From the NCBI GenBank assembly GCA_028875335.1, contig JAPPEF010000374.1:1-23500 (forward strand): a stretch of DNA of 23,500 nucleotides, written 5' to 3'. Positions 15,351-22,727 of this stretch are shown piece after piece. The DNA is from Gemmatimonadota bacterium. GTDB lineage: Bacteria; Latescibacterota; UBA2968; UBA8231. The stretch's first letter is position 1; every line of letters starts with the position of its first letter. The position numbers and the translations under genes were made by a program. A model generated the notes under the pieces. The model saw only the letters and a list, made by a program, of their open reading frames with translations, made no database searches and had not been told where the DNA came from.

Positions 15351-15477
15351 GTTCGGGATAAGCGGAGGGGCAAAAGCTCGACAGGCTAGTTTTCTCGGTT
15401 CAAATTGAGCACGCGCTTTGATGTCCAGTTATCATCAAGCTCAAAATCAACATTTTTTGATTGATAGAGGTAATGTT

Positions 15478-15494
15478 ATACGTTGCAAACGTAT
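15478..15494. promoter_or_regulatory. Operator-like dyad
   Basis: ATACGTT-GCA-AACGTAT is a perfect 7-bp inverted repeat around three bases, 54 nt upstream of the outer membrane protein start. The central TTGCAAACG-like core resembles LacI-family operators. No LacI-type gene is in the window. Confidence 0.4.
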
Positions 15495-15548
15495 CCATTA
15501 CAACTTTAGCTAGTAAGGCCGTTTAACCCGAACTTTAGGAGGTATGGC

Positions 15549-16079
15549 ATGCGACGGCTTGTACTGATTGGCTTTATATTGCTCTTGGTGCCTGTGGGCG
15601 CTTGGGCACTGGAGCTGGGCGCGGTCTTTCGCGCCGCCCAAGGGTCTTTTGTCTACAAGAGGTTGTCGGGTGACGACCACTATATTTCTGCGGGCACCCC
15701 TGACACCTATGCGATGTATCTGTCGGGATTCCCGCACAACAGGTTTTCTTTGGGCGGCTATGCGTATTTGGGCTATAGCTGGTGGAGCAGCGGCAACAAC
15801 CCCAATCCCTGGTATCGTCTGGTCGGCTTAAACAGCAGTTTTTACCTCAACGGACAAAGCCGGTCGGGTCTGTTTTTGTCGGGTGGGGCGGGGCTTTTGG
15901 CGCTGTCGGACATCAAGGAGACCACCGCGTCTGTCGGCTTGGGCTATCAGGCGGTGCGCGATTGGCCCTTTGTCTACAAGGTCGAGCTCCAGTATTCTCG
16001 ATGGATCGATGAGGATTTTAACCGAGTCAGCCTCAACCTTGTTTTGGGCCGCCGTTTTTTTGAAAAGGGGGCCGATTGA
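15549..16079 (+). CDS. Outer-membrane beta-barrel-like protein
   Basis: A 176-residue exported protein. GGAGG 6 nt upstream of the ATG at 15549 fixes the start. A classic signal peptide (MRRLVLIGFILLLVPVGAWA) is likely cleaved after A20. The mature part alternates polar and aromatic/glycine residues in strands: FSLGGYAYLGYSWW, WYRLVGLNSSFYL, SGLFLSGGAGLLAL, TASVGLGYQA, VYKVELQYSRW and VSLNLVLGRRFF, as in small 8-stranded outer membrane barrels. The C-terminal strand ends in aromatic FF followed by a short tail. Function is unknown. It overlaps nothing upstream; its stop abuts the truncated aldo/keto reductase on the other strand. Confidence 0.7.
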   Translation: MRRLVLIGFILLLVPVGAWALELGAVFRAAQGSFVYKRLSGDDHYISAGTPDTYAMYLSGFPHNRFSLGGYAYLGYSWWSSGNNPNPWYRLVGLNSSFYLNGQSRSGLFLSGGAGLLALSDIKETTASVGLGYQAVRDWPFVYKVELQYSRWIDEDFNRVSLNLVLGRRFFEKGAD

Positions 16080-16302
16080 GCAAGCCCGGCTGGGTCACAC
16101 CTTTGAGCGCGATACCCAAAACTTCTTCGCTATCGCGGTAGTTAGGTGCTGTATCCACGTAATTCACGCCGAGTTCAAGGGCGTGGTGGACGGCGCGGCA
16201 TGCCTCATCTAGTCCACGGTCACCCGCGCTGGAGACGTACAGGCCGCCTATGCCCAGCACACTGACCTCAAGGCCCGTGCGGCCGAGCGTTCGTTTTTCC
16301 AT
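16080..16302 (-). pseudogene. Aldo/keto reductase, N-terminal stump
   Basis: From the ATG at 16302 (AGGA about 6 nt upstream) the frame reads MEKRTLGRTGLEVSVLGIGG, a standard aldo/keto reductase start, then GVNYVDTAPNYRDSEEVLG (45-63) with the catalytic Asp (D50) and Tyr (Y55). After about residue 69 the similarity stops, and the frame runs antisense through the last 47 bp of the outer membrane protein gene to 16033. The catalytic Lys and His and some 200 residues are missing, so it cannot be functional. It follows the PQQ-type dehydrogenase by 24 nt and was probably the last gene of that operon before truncation. Confidence 0.75.
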
Positions 16303-16326
16303 CTTGGTTCCTAATCTCACCTTGTC

Positions 16327-17454
16327 TTACTCTGCGGGCACCAGCCGCAAAATCCGCCCTGGGTCTTCCACTGCAAGATAAATTGCGCCGTCCGGCCCGG
16401 TCTGCACGTCGCGCATCCGCGACTCGCCTTGGTACACGATCTCATCGCGTACCACTTCCGTGCCCGCCAAGCGCAGCCGGTGCAGCCGGTTGAAGCGCAG
16501 CGAGGTTACCAGTAGGTCGTTTTGCCAGTTGCCGAAGCGCTCGCCAGTGTAAAAGTCAATGCCGCAGACTGCTATCGACGGCACCCAATAGGTCTGCGGC
16601 TGCTCCATGCCATCGGCATGGGTTTGGTCGGTAATGGGCGTGCCATCGTAGTTGATGCCGTAGGTGATGGCTGGCCAGCCATAGTTTAGGCCGCGCTGCA
16701 CGAGGTTGAGTTCGTCGCCGCCCTTGGGGCCGTGCTCGGCTGCCCACAGTTGGTCGGTCTCTGGGTGCATGGCCATGCCTTGGGGATTGCGATGACCGTA
16801 GGACCAGATCGACGCAATGGCTCCGTTACCGCCGACGAAGGGGTTGTCGGACGGGATGCCGCCGTTGTCGTGCAAGCGGTGGATTTTACCGTTGGGCAGT
16901 TTCACGTTCTGGGCGAGGGGCCGCTGGCCGCGGTCGCCTATCGCATGGTACAGATAGCCCTCGCGGTCGAAGACGATGCGCGAGCCGTAGTGGTGGGAGT
17001 GGCGAGTGTAGAATTGATCCGGGACGCGATGAATCACTTCCACATCGACCAGCTCTTCGTCTTGCAGCCGTGCGCGGCTGATGGCCGTATAGCTCAGCAT
17101 GCCGCCCAATGGCCCAGGCAGCGGATCGGAGTAACTGAGGTAAATCCAGCCGGTCTCTGCGTACCGAGGGTGCAAGGTTACATCCATCAGCCCGCCCTGT
17201 CCCTTGGCGAGCACTTTGGGCACGCCGTTGATGGGCGGCGAGACCGTGCCGTCGGTGCCGACGATGCGCAGCCGTCCCTCGCGCTCGGTGACCAGCAAGC
17301 GTCCATCGGGCAGAAAAGCAAGACCCCACGGCACGCCCAAGCCGGTGGCGAAGGTCTCGACGCGAAAGGTGTGTTCTTCGGATTGGACGATTTGTTGGGC
17401 CGCGCTGTCTCCTGCAATGGCGAGGATGCAAACTAGATAGATGCTGTATCGCAT
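16327..17454 (-). CDS. PQQ-dependent sugar dehydrogenase (soluble aldose dehydrogenase family)
   Basis: A 375-residue periplasmic quinoprotein of the GSDH/YliI type. A signal peptide (MRYSIYLVCILAIAGDSAAQ) precedes the six-bladed propeller. The family landmarks are GLGVPWGLAFLPDGRLLVTER (38-58), GQGGLMDVTLHP (85-96), the catalytic-His region HSHHYGSRIVFDREGYLY (152-169), IWSYGHRNPQGMA (216-228) and AAEHGPKGGDELN (238-250), which form the PQQ and calcium site. YGHRNPQG and EHGP are especially diagnostic. It would oxidise an aldose to a lactone and pass electrons to an acceptor; a small cytochrome c is encoded just upstream on the same strand, a natural partner. The ribosome-binding site is weak. 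Confidence 0.93.
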   Translation of the reverse strand: MRYSIYLVCILAIAGDSAAQQIVQSEEHTFRVETFATGLGVPWGLAFLPDGRLLVTEREGRLRIVGTDGTVSPPINGVPKVLAKGQGGLMDVTLHPRYAETGWIYLSYSDPLPGPLGGMLSYTAISRARLQDEELVDVEVIHRVPDQFYTRHSHHYGSRIVFDREGYLYHAIGDRGQRPLAQNVKLPNGKIHRLHDNGGIPSDNPFVGGNGAIASIWSYGHRNPQGMAMHPETDQLWAAEHGPKGGDELNLVQRGLNYGWPAITYGINYDGTPITDQTHADGMEQPQTYWVPSIAVCGIDFYTGERFGNWQNDLLVTSLRFNRLHRLRLAGTEVVRDEIVYQGESRMRDVQTGPDGAIYLAVEDPGRILRLVPAE

Positions 17455-17544
17455 GTGTTTTTTAAACCTTTGGTCAGATAGCTATTCAGCCCCATAGGGT
17501 GCCTGTATTGGCAGCGGTAGCAAGGTCTGTGAGAATGGATGGGG

Positions 17545-17901
17545 TTAAGGAGATTGTGTGCGCTCGGCTTCCCGCATCAGGCGCACCAACTCGTCGATTT
17601 GGGCTGCGCCCATCACGGCGCGAAATCCGGGCATGCCGTCCTCGGGAATCCCCACGGCAATGCTTGCGAAGATGGCCGCGTCGCTTGCGCCGTAATCCCA
17701 GCGGCCGTCAATCAGGCTGCTGGCCATGCCCCCGTCCATGGCGGGACCGTGGCAGTCGGCACAGTAGTAGGCGTAATGGGCCGTTGCCGTTGCCGTGGTT
17801 GGCGATTCTGCTGGCGGAGGCTGTCGGCCCCAACTGCCGCAGCAAACCATGCTCAGGGACAGGCTGCAAAAGAATGCGCGCCGCCATGCGCTAGCGGTCA
17901 T
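17545..17901 (-). CDS. Small exported c-type cytochrome
   Basis: A 118-residue monohaem cytochrome c. The start at 17901 lies 8 nt after the aminotransferase stop and gives a signal sequence (AWRRAFFCSLSLSMVCCG); the cysteines at 20-21 could form an imperfect lipobox. The haem-binding motif is C47-A-D-C50-H51, in the usual YCADCHGP context, and M90 in EDGMPGF is the probable axial ligand. A C-terminal helix (IDELVRLMREAE) completes the fold. It lies between the aminotransferase and the PQQ-type dehydrogenase, and is a plausible electron acceptor for the latter. Confidence 0.9.
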   Translation of the reverse strand: MTASAWRRAFFCSLSLSMVCCGSWGRQPPPAESPTTATATAHYAYYCADCHGPAMDGGMASSLIDGRWDYGASDAAIFASIAVGIPEDGMPGFRAVMGAAQIDELVRLMREAERTQSP

Positions 17902-17909
17902 GTGGGACG

Positions 17910-19247
17910 TTACAGCACTTGCACCATCTCGCGCACCCCCTGAACCAGCGCGTCGATGTGGTGAGTCTCGGTCGCCAGTGATATGTTGCCGCCCGTTCGC
18001 GTGTATAGCCCCTTGTTGAGCAGAGCGAAGAACAGCCAACGGTGCATCTGCGCATCGTCCTGCGCTGCTTCGCGGAAGTTGCGCGGCGGCTGTTCGAGGA
18101 AATACAGCCGGAATATGGACCCGGCCACGACCACCTGCACGGCGACACCAGCCTCGCCAAACGCAGCCTCCAACCCTTCAGCCGCCCGCCGCGCCAGCCC
18201 TTCCATTTGCTCGTACGCTTCGGGGGTCAGTGCTTGGAGGGTCTGCAAGCCGGCGGTTAGGGCGATGGGATTGGCGTTGAAGGTCCCGGATTGTTGGATC
18301 TGCGGCCCCTCGGCTGGATCGTATAGGTCCATGGCGTCGGCGCGGCCGCCGAAAGCTGCGCCGGGCGTTCCACCGGCTATTACCTTGCCCAAACAGACCA
18401 GATCGGGCCGCACTTGATAAGCCGTGTGCGTTCCGCCCGGGCCGAAGCGGAAGCTGACGATTTCGTCGAAGATCAGCAGGGCACCAGCGCGGGTGGTCGC
18501 GTCGCGCAGGCTCGGCAAAAAACCGGCCTCTGGCAGCGCTAGCCCAGCGGCCGTGGAGAGCGGATCTACGATCACGGCGGCTAGGTCTTGGGCGTTATCG
18601 CCGATGATCTCAGCGCAGGCCGCCGCGTCGTTGAACGGCAGCACGACCACTTCGTCGAGGGTGTGGGCCATCAGCCCGGCCGAAGAGGCCACGCCGTGCG
18701 GCTTGTTAGCTGGTCCCAACTCTGGCCCCAGCGGCGGCAAGTAACTCACTAGCGCGCTGTCGTCGATGCCGTGATAGGCTCCCTCGAATTTGGCGATCTT
18801 GGTGCGCCCGGTATGGGCCCGCGCTACGCGTAGGGAGTTGAGTACGGCTTCGGTGCCAGAGGAGCAAAAGCGCATTTTTTCCAGTGCGGGCATGCGCGCG
18901 CGGAGCATCTCGGCCATCTCCACTTCGAGGGCGAGGGGCCGCGAAAACCCAGTGCCGCGGGCGATTTGTTCCTGTAGGGCAGTGACGATGGCGGGATGGG
19001 CGTGGCCCAAGGGCAGGGCCGTGTTGTTGTTGACGAAGTCGATCAGGCGATGGCCGTCGATGTCGTAGAGATAGGCTCCCTCGCCGCGGTCGGCGTACAA
19101 GGGAAAAGGGTCAATGTGGATGCCAGTGCGGGTGTTGCCACCCGGCAGCGATTGCTTGGCCTGTGCAAACATTGCTTGGGAGCGAGGATTGCGCGCTGCG
19201 TACGCGGCGATTTCCTCGTCGAGCAAAGCCTTGATTTCTCGTGCCAT
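17910..19247 (-). CDS. Class III aminotransferase, glutamate-1-semialdehyde aminomutase-like
   Basis: A 445-residue PLP enzyme of the class III fold. SLPGGNTR (33-40) and FSSGTEA-like FCSSGTEAV (127-135) resemble glutamate-1-semialdehyde 2,1-aminomutase; GAYHG (156-160) stacks on PLP, FDEIVSFR (260-267) carries D261, and CLGKVIAGG (285-293) supplies the Schiff-base K288. AAGGAT lies 6 nt before the ATG at 19247. The loop after the lysine (GGTPGAAFGG) differs from the usual GGLPVGAYGG of true HemL proteins. With no haem-synthesis genes around, a transaminase or aminomutase of another substrate is more likely. It is the first gene of a minus-strand cluster with the cytochrome and the sugar dehydrogenase. 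Confidence 0.9.
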   Translation of the reverse strand: MAREIKALLDEEIAAYAARNPRSQAMFAQAKQSLPGGNTRTGIHIDPFPLYADRGEGAYLYDIDGHRLIDFVNNNTALPLGHAHPAIVTALQEQIARGTGFSRPLALEVEMAEMLRARMPALEKMRFCSSGTEAVLNSLRVARAHTGRTKIAKFEGAYHGIDDSALVSYLPPLGPELGPANKPHGVASSAGLMAHTLDEVVVLPFNDAAACAEIIGDNAQDLAAVIVDPLSTAAGLALPEAGFLPSLRDATTRAGALLIFDEIVSFRFGPGGTHTAYQVRPDLVCLGKVIAGGTPGAAFGGRADAMDLYDPAEGPQIQQSGTFNANPIALTAGLQTLQALTPEAYEQMEGLARRAAEGLEAAFGEAGVAVQVVVAGSIFRLYFLEQPPRNFREAAQDDAQMHRWLFFALLNKGLYTRTGGNISLATETHHIDALVQGVREMVQVL

Positions 19248-19316
19248 GATTCATCCTTGCCGTGAAAGAAGTGCGAATTTCGCTGTGCGAAGAGAAAGGT
19301 GCTGGAGGGAAAATGG

Positions 19317-19394
19317 TGGTCGGGGTGGTCGGATTCGAACCGACGACATCCTGCTCCCAAAGCAGGTGCGCTGACCGGACTGCGCCACACCCCG
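19317..19394 (-). tRNA. tRNA-Pro(TGG)
   Basis: On the minus strand the acceptor stem CGGGGTG (19394-19388) pairs with CACCCCG (19327-19321), followed by discriminator A and an encoded CCA. The D-arm contains GGCGCAGTCCGGTCAGCGC. The anticodon stem CCTGC/GCAGG encloses the loop TTTGGGA, anticodon TGG. The T-arm has GGTTCGAATCC. Bacterial proline tRNAs begin with C as this one does. It stands alone between the aminotransferase and pyrF. Confidence 0.97.
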
Positions 19395-19442
19395 ACTCGT
19401 TGCAAAAAAATAGGGATAGCTATGCGCGATGGCAATAATGGC

Positions 19443-20258
19443 TCAAGGGCGGTGGGCGTTGATGGCGTCGCGCAGGGTTAGGGTCGCCTGCCGCGCCGCA
19501 GCCGCAAAATCGCTGTCTTGAGAGGCGTAGAGGATGCCGCGCGAGGAATTGATGAGGATGCCCGCGCCGCGAGCGTCGCAGCCGTTTTTGACCGCTAGCT
19601 CTATAGAGCCGCCTTGCGCGCCGACACCGGGGATCAGCAAGGGTGTGTCCGGCGCTAGGGAGCGGAAGTGAGCCAAGTACTCGGGTTGAGTCGCGCCGAA
19701 GACTAGGCCGATGTTGTTGGCCGCGTTCCACTCGTGGGCTTTGGCAATGACGCGCTCGTATAGGGGCTGGTTGCCCATGAGCTGTTTTTCAAAGTCGTCG
19801 GCACCGGGGTTGGACGTCAGGCAGACGAGAAAGGTGGTGCGGTCTTGGTATGCGGTGAAAGGTGCGACGCAGTCGTGACCCATATAGGGATTCACCGTTA
19901 GCGCGTCACAGCCGAGGACCTCGTAAAAGGCACGGGCATATTGCGCGGCTACATTGCCCATGTCGCCGACCTTGGCGTCGATGAGCACCGGGATGTCCTC
20001 GGGAATGTAGTCGAGGGTGCGTTTGAGCGTGGCAAAGCCGCTCGCGCCGAGGGCGTTGTAGAAAGCGAAGTTGGGCTTGTAGCAGCAGACGAGATCGCAG
20101 GTGGCGTCGATGATTTGCTGGTTGAAGTAGAGGACGGGATCGGCTTTGGCGCGGACGCTGGCGGGTAGCTGCGCGGGATCGGTATCTAGCCCGACGCAGA
20201 CCAGCGAGTTATTCTTGGAGATCGCTTGGTTCCATTTCTCCGTAAAACTCAAACTCAT
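19443..20258 (-). CDS. pyrF: Orotidine 5'-phosphate decarboxylase (type 2)
   Basis: A 271-residue enzyme, the usual length for the longer, type 2 form. It decarboxylates OMP to UMP, the last step of de novo pyrimidine synthesis. VCVGLDTDP (20-28) is the first barrel strand, CYKPNFAFY (59-67) carries substrate-binding K61, and the catalytic strand VLIDAKVGDMGN (91-102) has the D-x-K-x-x-D triad D94, K96, D99. LIPGVGAQGG and ILINSSRGILYA form the phosphate site. An AGAAGGAAT lies 5 nt before the ATG at 20258. The first 50 nt overlap the end of the upstream gene in another frame, so the two are translationally linked. Confidence 0.95.
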   Translation of the reverse strand: MSLSFTEKWNQAISKNNSLVCVGLDTDPAQLPASVRAKADPVLYFNQQIIDATCDLVCCYKPNFAFYNALGASGFATLKRTLDYIPEDIPVLIDAKVGDMGNVAAQYARAFYEVLGCDALTVNPYMGHDCVAPFTAYQDRTTFLVCLTSNPGADDFEKQLMGNQPLYERVIAKAHEWNAANNIGLVFGATQPEYLAHFRSLAPDTPLLIPGVGAQGGSIELAVKNGCDARGAGILINSSRGILYASQDSDFAAAARQATLTLRDAINAHRP

Positions 20259-21375
20259 TTTTTATTCCTTCTAAGATGAAAGTGTCCGTATAGGTAGAAT
20301 CGAAATAGGCGTCGTCGAAGGCTGCTGGCGCGGAGCCGAGGAGAAAGGTCACCCGGCCTTGGCGCAAGAAGTCGCCGGCCTCGTCGGCTTGCAGCACCTG
20401 CACGGCATCGAAGTTGTCGAGGATGGCGTCGCCTGAGTAGCGACCGGCCGTGCCCGTGGCCCTGACGACGAAGGGGTTGGCCTCCTCGCCGCCGAGCCGT
20501 TCACTTGTGTAGGCGCGGTCGATGTCGTCGTCATAGCCTGCGACTCCGTAGTCCGTGGTGAGGCTGCGGTCCACGGTAGCCGCGCCGTGAATCACGTGTC
20601 CCTCTGCGCTGAGCACTCGCGGCGCTATGCTCGGTTGTAGCCCGAGGCCGCGGACGTCGATGAGCAGACCGGTGTAGGGTGCTTCAGGCACGAAAAATAC
20701 GAGTTCATCTGCTGCAAGTGAATCGGCGGTGGCTGGTGTTGTTAGTGAATCGACGGTATCTGGCACGGCGAGTGAATCGGCGACGATTGGCATTTCAAGC
20801 GAATCGGTGGTTGCCGGTGTTGTTAGCGAATCGGCGGTGGCTGGCACGGCGAGTGAATCGGTGGTTGCCGGTGTTGTTAGCGAATCGGTAGTAGCGGGCA
20901 CTGTGGGAAAATCGTCGAAATGGCTCAGGTCGTGTAATCTTGGGTCTATGGGCTCGACCTCGGGCAGCACTGCAGCCGCGAAATCGCCTAGCAGAAGCAT
21001 TCGCACGGCGATGCGATAGAGTCCTTGATCCTCGCTTTGCGAACCAATGGCCACGCGGGCGAGTTCTCGAAAATCGCGATCAAGGCCAGCATCTTGCAGT
21101 TGGGTATCGGCGTTGAGGCGCACTTGGCCGATTAGTTGGCGCATGTTGTGGAAGGCCGCGTCTCGGGCATTGCGCAACCCGTGCAGCCGCTGCTGCACGG
21201 GGTCGGTGACAGCCGTGGGCGAGGTGCCGTCGCCATAGGCAAAGAGCGCGTGTTGCGTCCAGTCGATATAGCCTTCGGCTAGCTGCGAGACCAAAGGCTC
21301 GATCACATAGCGCTCGGGCTGTTGGGCGGGAAGCCGCGCGGCAATCAACACTAACGCGGCGATGAGCGGGAACAT
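20209..21375 (-). CDS. Exported hypothetical protein with nine-residue repeats
   Basis: The start at 21375 (GGAG 6 nt upstream) gives 388 residues with a signal peptide (MFPLIAALVLIAARLPAQ); the frame is open further upstream only through rnpB and its terminator. After about 150 helical residues comes a low-complexity linker of DSL-x-x-P-x-x-x units (about residues 157-225), then a C-terminal domain with TGLLIDVRGLGLQPSIAPRV, a VDRSLTTDYGVAGYDDDID stretch and NPFVVRATG. I have seen the TGLiiDaRGLG...PRI pattern in uncharacterised exported proteins near LPP20-like lipoproteins. It is probably periplasmic or envelope-attached. It ends 50 nt inside pyrF. Function unknown. Confidence 0.75.
   Translation of the reverse strand: MFPLIAALVLIAARLPAQQPERYVIEPLVSQLAEGYIDWTQHALFAYGDGTSPTAVTDPVQQRLHGLRNARDAAFHNMRQLIGQVRLNADTQLQDAGLDRDFRELARVAIGSQSEDQGLYRIAVRMLLLGDFAAAVLPEVEPIDPRLHDLSHFDDFPTVPATTDSLTTPATTDSLAVPATADSLTTPATTDSLEMPIVADSLAVPDTVDSLTTPATADSLAADELVFFVPEAPYTGLLIDVRGLGLQPSIAPRVLSAEGHVIHGAATVDRSLTTDYGVAGYDDDIDRAYTSERLGGEEANPFVVRATGTAGRYSGDAILDNFDAVQVLQADEAGDFLRQGRVTFLLGSAPAAFDDAYFDSTYTDTFILEGIKNEFEFYGEMEPSDLQE
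20718..20906 (-). repeat. Seven 27-bp tandem units inside the exported protein gene
   Basis: Seven consecutive imperfect 27-bp units, each beginning GTGAATCG or GCGAATCG on the plus strand, encode DSL-x-x-P-x-x-x on the minus strand (for example DSLTTPATT, DSLAVPATA). Alternate units are nearly identical (TGGCACGGCGA versus TGGTGTTGTTA ends), which suggests expansion by a two-unit step. Confidence 0.85.
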
Positions 21376-21385
21376 ATAGCTCTCC

Positions 21386-21425
21386 AAAAACAGAAAAATC
21401 ACCCGGAGCCGCCGGGCCCCGGGTG
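21386..21425 (-). terminator. Factor-independent terminator of rnpB
   Basis: On the minus strand, CACCCGG and GCC pair with GGC and CCGGGTG around a CGGC loop (21425-21400, one mismatch), followed by ATTTTTCTGTTTTT. It directly follows the 3' end of the RNase P RNA and precedes the next start codon by about 10 nt. Confidence 0.85.
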
Positions 21426-21426
21426 T

Positions 21427-21802
21427 GGGAGGAGTAAGTCTATAAGCCGAGTTCTGTCCACGCACCTGAAGTGCGCTGTGCGGGCATTCATCTGGGGCGG
21501 CGGTTGCCCGGCCGCCTCGGTGCAGCTTACCCGGGAATATAGCGAGGCGGACCACCTCTTTTCCCCTACTTAGCCTTGCTCCGGATGAGGTTTACCCTGC
21601 CACCTGCGTCGCCGCAGGTGCGGTGAGCTCTTACCTCGCCTTTTCAACCTTACCCAGCAAGCTGGGCGGTGTGTTTTCTGTGGCACTATCTGTGGGGTCG
21701 CCCCCCCTGGGCGTTACCCAGCATCCTGTCCTGTGGAGCTCGGACTTTCCTCACCAGCGGCCGCTAGGAACCGCTAGCGCGCCCGCCCAACTTACTCCTC
21801 CC
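21427..21802 (-). ncRNA. rnpB: RNase P RNA, bacterial class A
   Basis: The catalytic RNA that trims tRNA 5' leaders. On the minus strand the ends form helix P1: GGGAGGAGTAAG (21802-21791) pairs with CTTACTCCTCCC (21438-21427). Conserved cores are in order: GAGGAAAGTCCGAGCTCCAC and GACAGGATGCTGGGTAACGCCC near the 5' end, GGTAAACCTCATCCGGAGCAAG in the specificity domain, and GACAGAACTCGGCTTATAGAC at the 3' end. Length of about 376 nt fits class A. It starts only 4 nt after the stop of the zinc-ribbon gene and is followed by a strong terminator. ORFs inside it are shadows. Confidence 0.96.
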
Positions 21803-21806
21803 AAAG

Positions 21807-22526
21807 TCAAACCGACTGCTCGTCCCAAACCATAATGGTGCCGCAACTTTCGCAGTAGATGACGCGGTTGCCGACGCGAACCTCATTGCGAACTTGGGCG
21901 GGCATCTGGTGGAAACAAGCGCCGCAAGCTTCCTTGCGCACGGCTGCGACGCGAATCCCGCGCCGCCCCTTCCTGCGCTCGTACATCGGCAGTAATTGGG
22001 CATCGATGTCCTCGATGCTCTTGGCGACCACCTGCCGACTTGCTACGACGTCGTCGATTTGTTCCTGCATGGTGCCGAGCTGGCCTTCGAGTTCGTCAAT
22101 GCGCTCTTGCTCGGCCTCGCGGACCTCCTCAAAAGCGCTTTGCTCTTCGTCGATCTGTTCTTGAATTCGCTCTAGGCCTTCAATGGCTTTGATCGACTGC
22201 GTCTCGTGTTCGGCAATGGTCTGTTTGCAAATCTCGATCTCGAGTTGGAGGGAATCGTATTCCTTGTTGGTGGTCACTACGGCAAAGCGCTCCTCGCGCT
22301 CGCGCAGGGTGGCCTTGCTACTTTCGATCTCGCGCTCGCAGTGCCGCTGTTGCTTTTCGAACTCCGCGCTTTGGGCCTCTAGATCGCTCAAGACGGACCG
22401 CGCTTTTGCTATCCTGCCGCGACGCAGGTCGATTTCAGCGGGATATTTTTCTTTGGCCTCTTCCAGTTCGAAAAGCTTTTTATCAACTTCTTGGAGCTTC
22501 AACAGTTGCAGCAAACCCTCTTTCAT
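21807..22526 (-). CDS. Coiled-coil protein with C-terminal C4 zinc ribbon (CT398/DUF164-like)
   Basis: A 239-residue protein. The start at 22526 (GAGAGG 4 nt upstream) is preferred over 22625, because the longer form would translate the terminator hairpin at 22555-22589. Residues about 1-180 are a long charged heptad coiled coil (LLKLQEVDKKLFELEEAKEK onward) with the conserved VVTTNKEYDSLQLEI (83-97). The zinc ribbon has C201-GA-C204 and C225-ES-C228. The family is widespread and poorly understood; it is often found near rnpB or RNase H genes, and here its stop is 4 nt from rnpB. Role in RNA or nucleic-acid handling is inference from context. Confidence 0.88.
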   Translation of the reverse strand: MKEGLLQLLKLQEVDKKLFELEEAKEKYPAEIDLRRGRIAKARSVLSDLEAQSAEFEKQQRHCEREIESSKATLREREERFAVVTTNKEYDSLQLEIEICKQTIAEHETQSIKAIEGLERIQEQIDEEQSAFEEVREAEQERIDELEGQLGTMQEQIDDVVASRQVVAKSIEDIDAQLLPMYERRKGRRGIRVAAVRKEACGACFHQMPAQVRNEVRVGNRVIYCESCGTIMVWDEQSV

Positions 22527-22554
22527 GCGGCCTCTCGTTTCGCGTGGCACCGAC

Positions 22555-22589
22555 CAAAGAAAAAGAGTGCATCTGAGATGATGCACTCT
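22555..22589 (-). terminator. Factor-independent terminator after the transketolase gene
   Basis: On the minus strand AGAGTGCATC (22589-22580) and GATGCACTCT (22573-22564) form a perfect 10-bp stem with a six-base loop, followed by TTTTCTTT. It lies about 140 nt after the transketolase stop and shortly before the zinc-ribbon start. Confidence 0.8.
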
Positions 22590-22727
22590 AATGAATCGTA
22601 TGAGCTTCTGCTGACGAACAAACACTCTGTGTGGCAGGTAAACCCAGTATGTCGCGTCATCAGCAGCTTGTGGTTATCGGTTGCAGTAAATGAGTCTCAC
22701 TTAATTACGGGCATTTGGATACGGCGG

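Noticed and set aside
16732..17436. 234-codon plus-strand frame
   Set aside because: Antisense to the PQQ-type dehydrogenase, whose motifs and signal peptide are clear.
19299..19481. 60-codon frame reading GWSDSNRRHPAPKAGAL
   Set aside because: This is the well-known spurious translation of the antisense of a tRNA gene, here tRNA-Pro.
20679..21019. Plus-strand frames with repeated RRWLARRVN and SESVVAGVV units
   Set aside because: They are the antisense of the 27-bp repeats of the exported protein gene.
21376..21555. Upstream extension of the repeat-protein gene
   Set aside because: It would translate the 3' part of rnpB and its terminator; the ATG at 21375 has a good ribosome-binding site and a signal peptide.
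21623..21835. 70-codon plus-strand frame
   Set aside because: Lies within the antisense of RNase P RNA.
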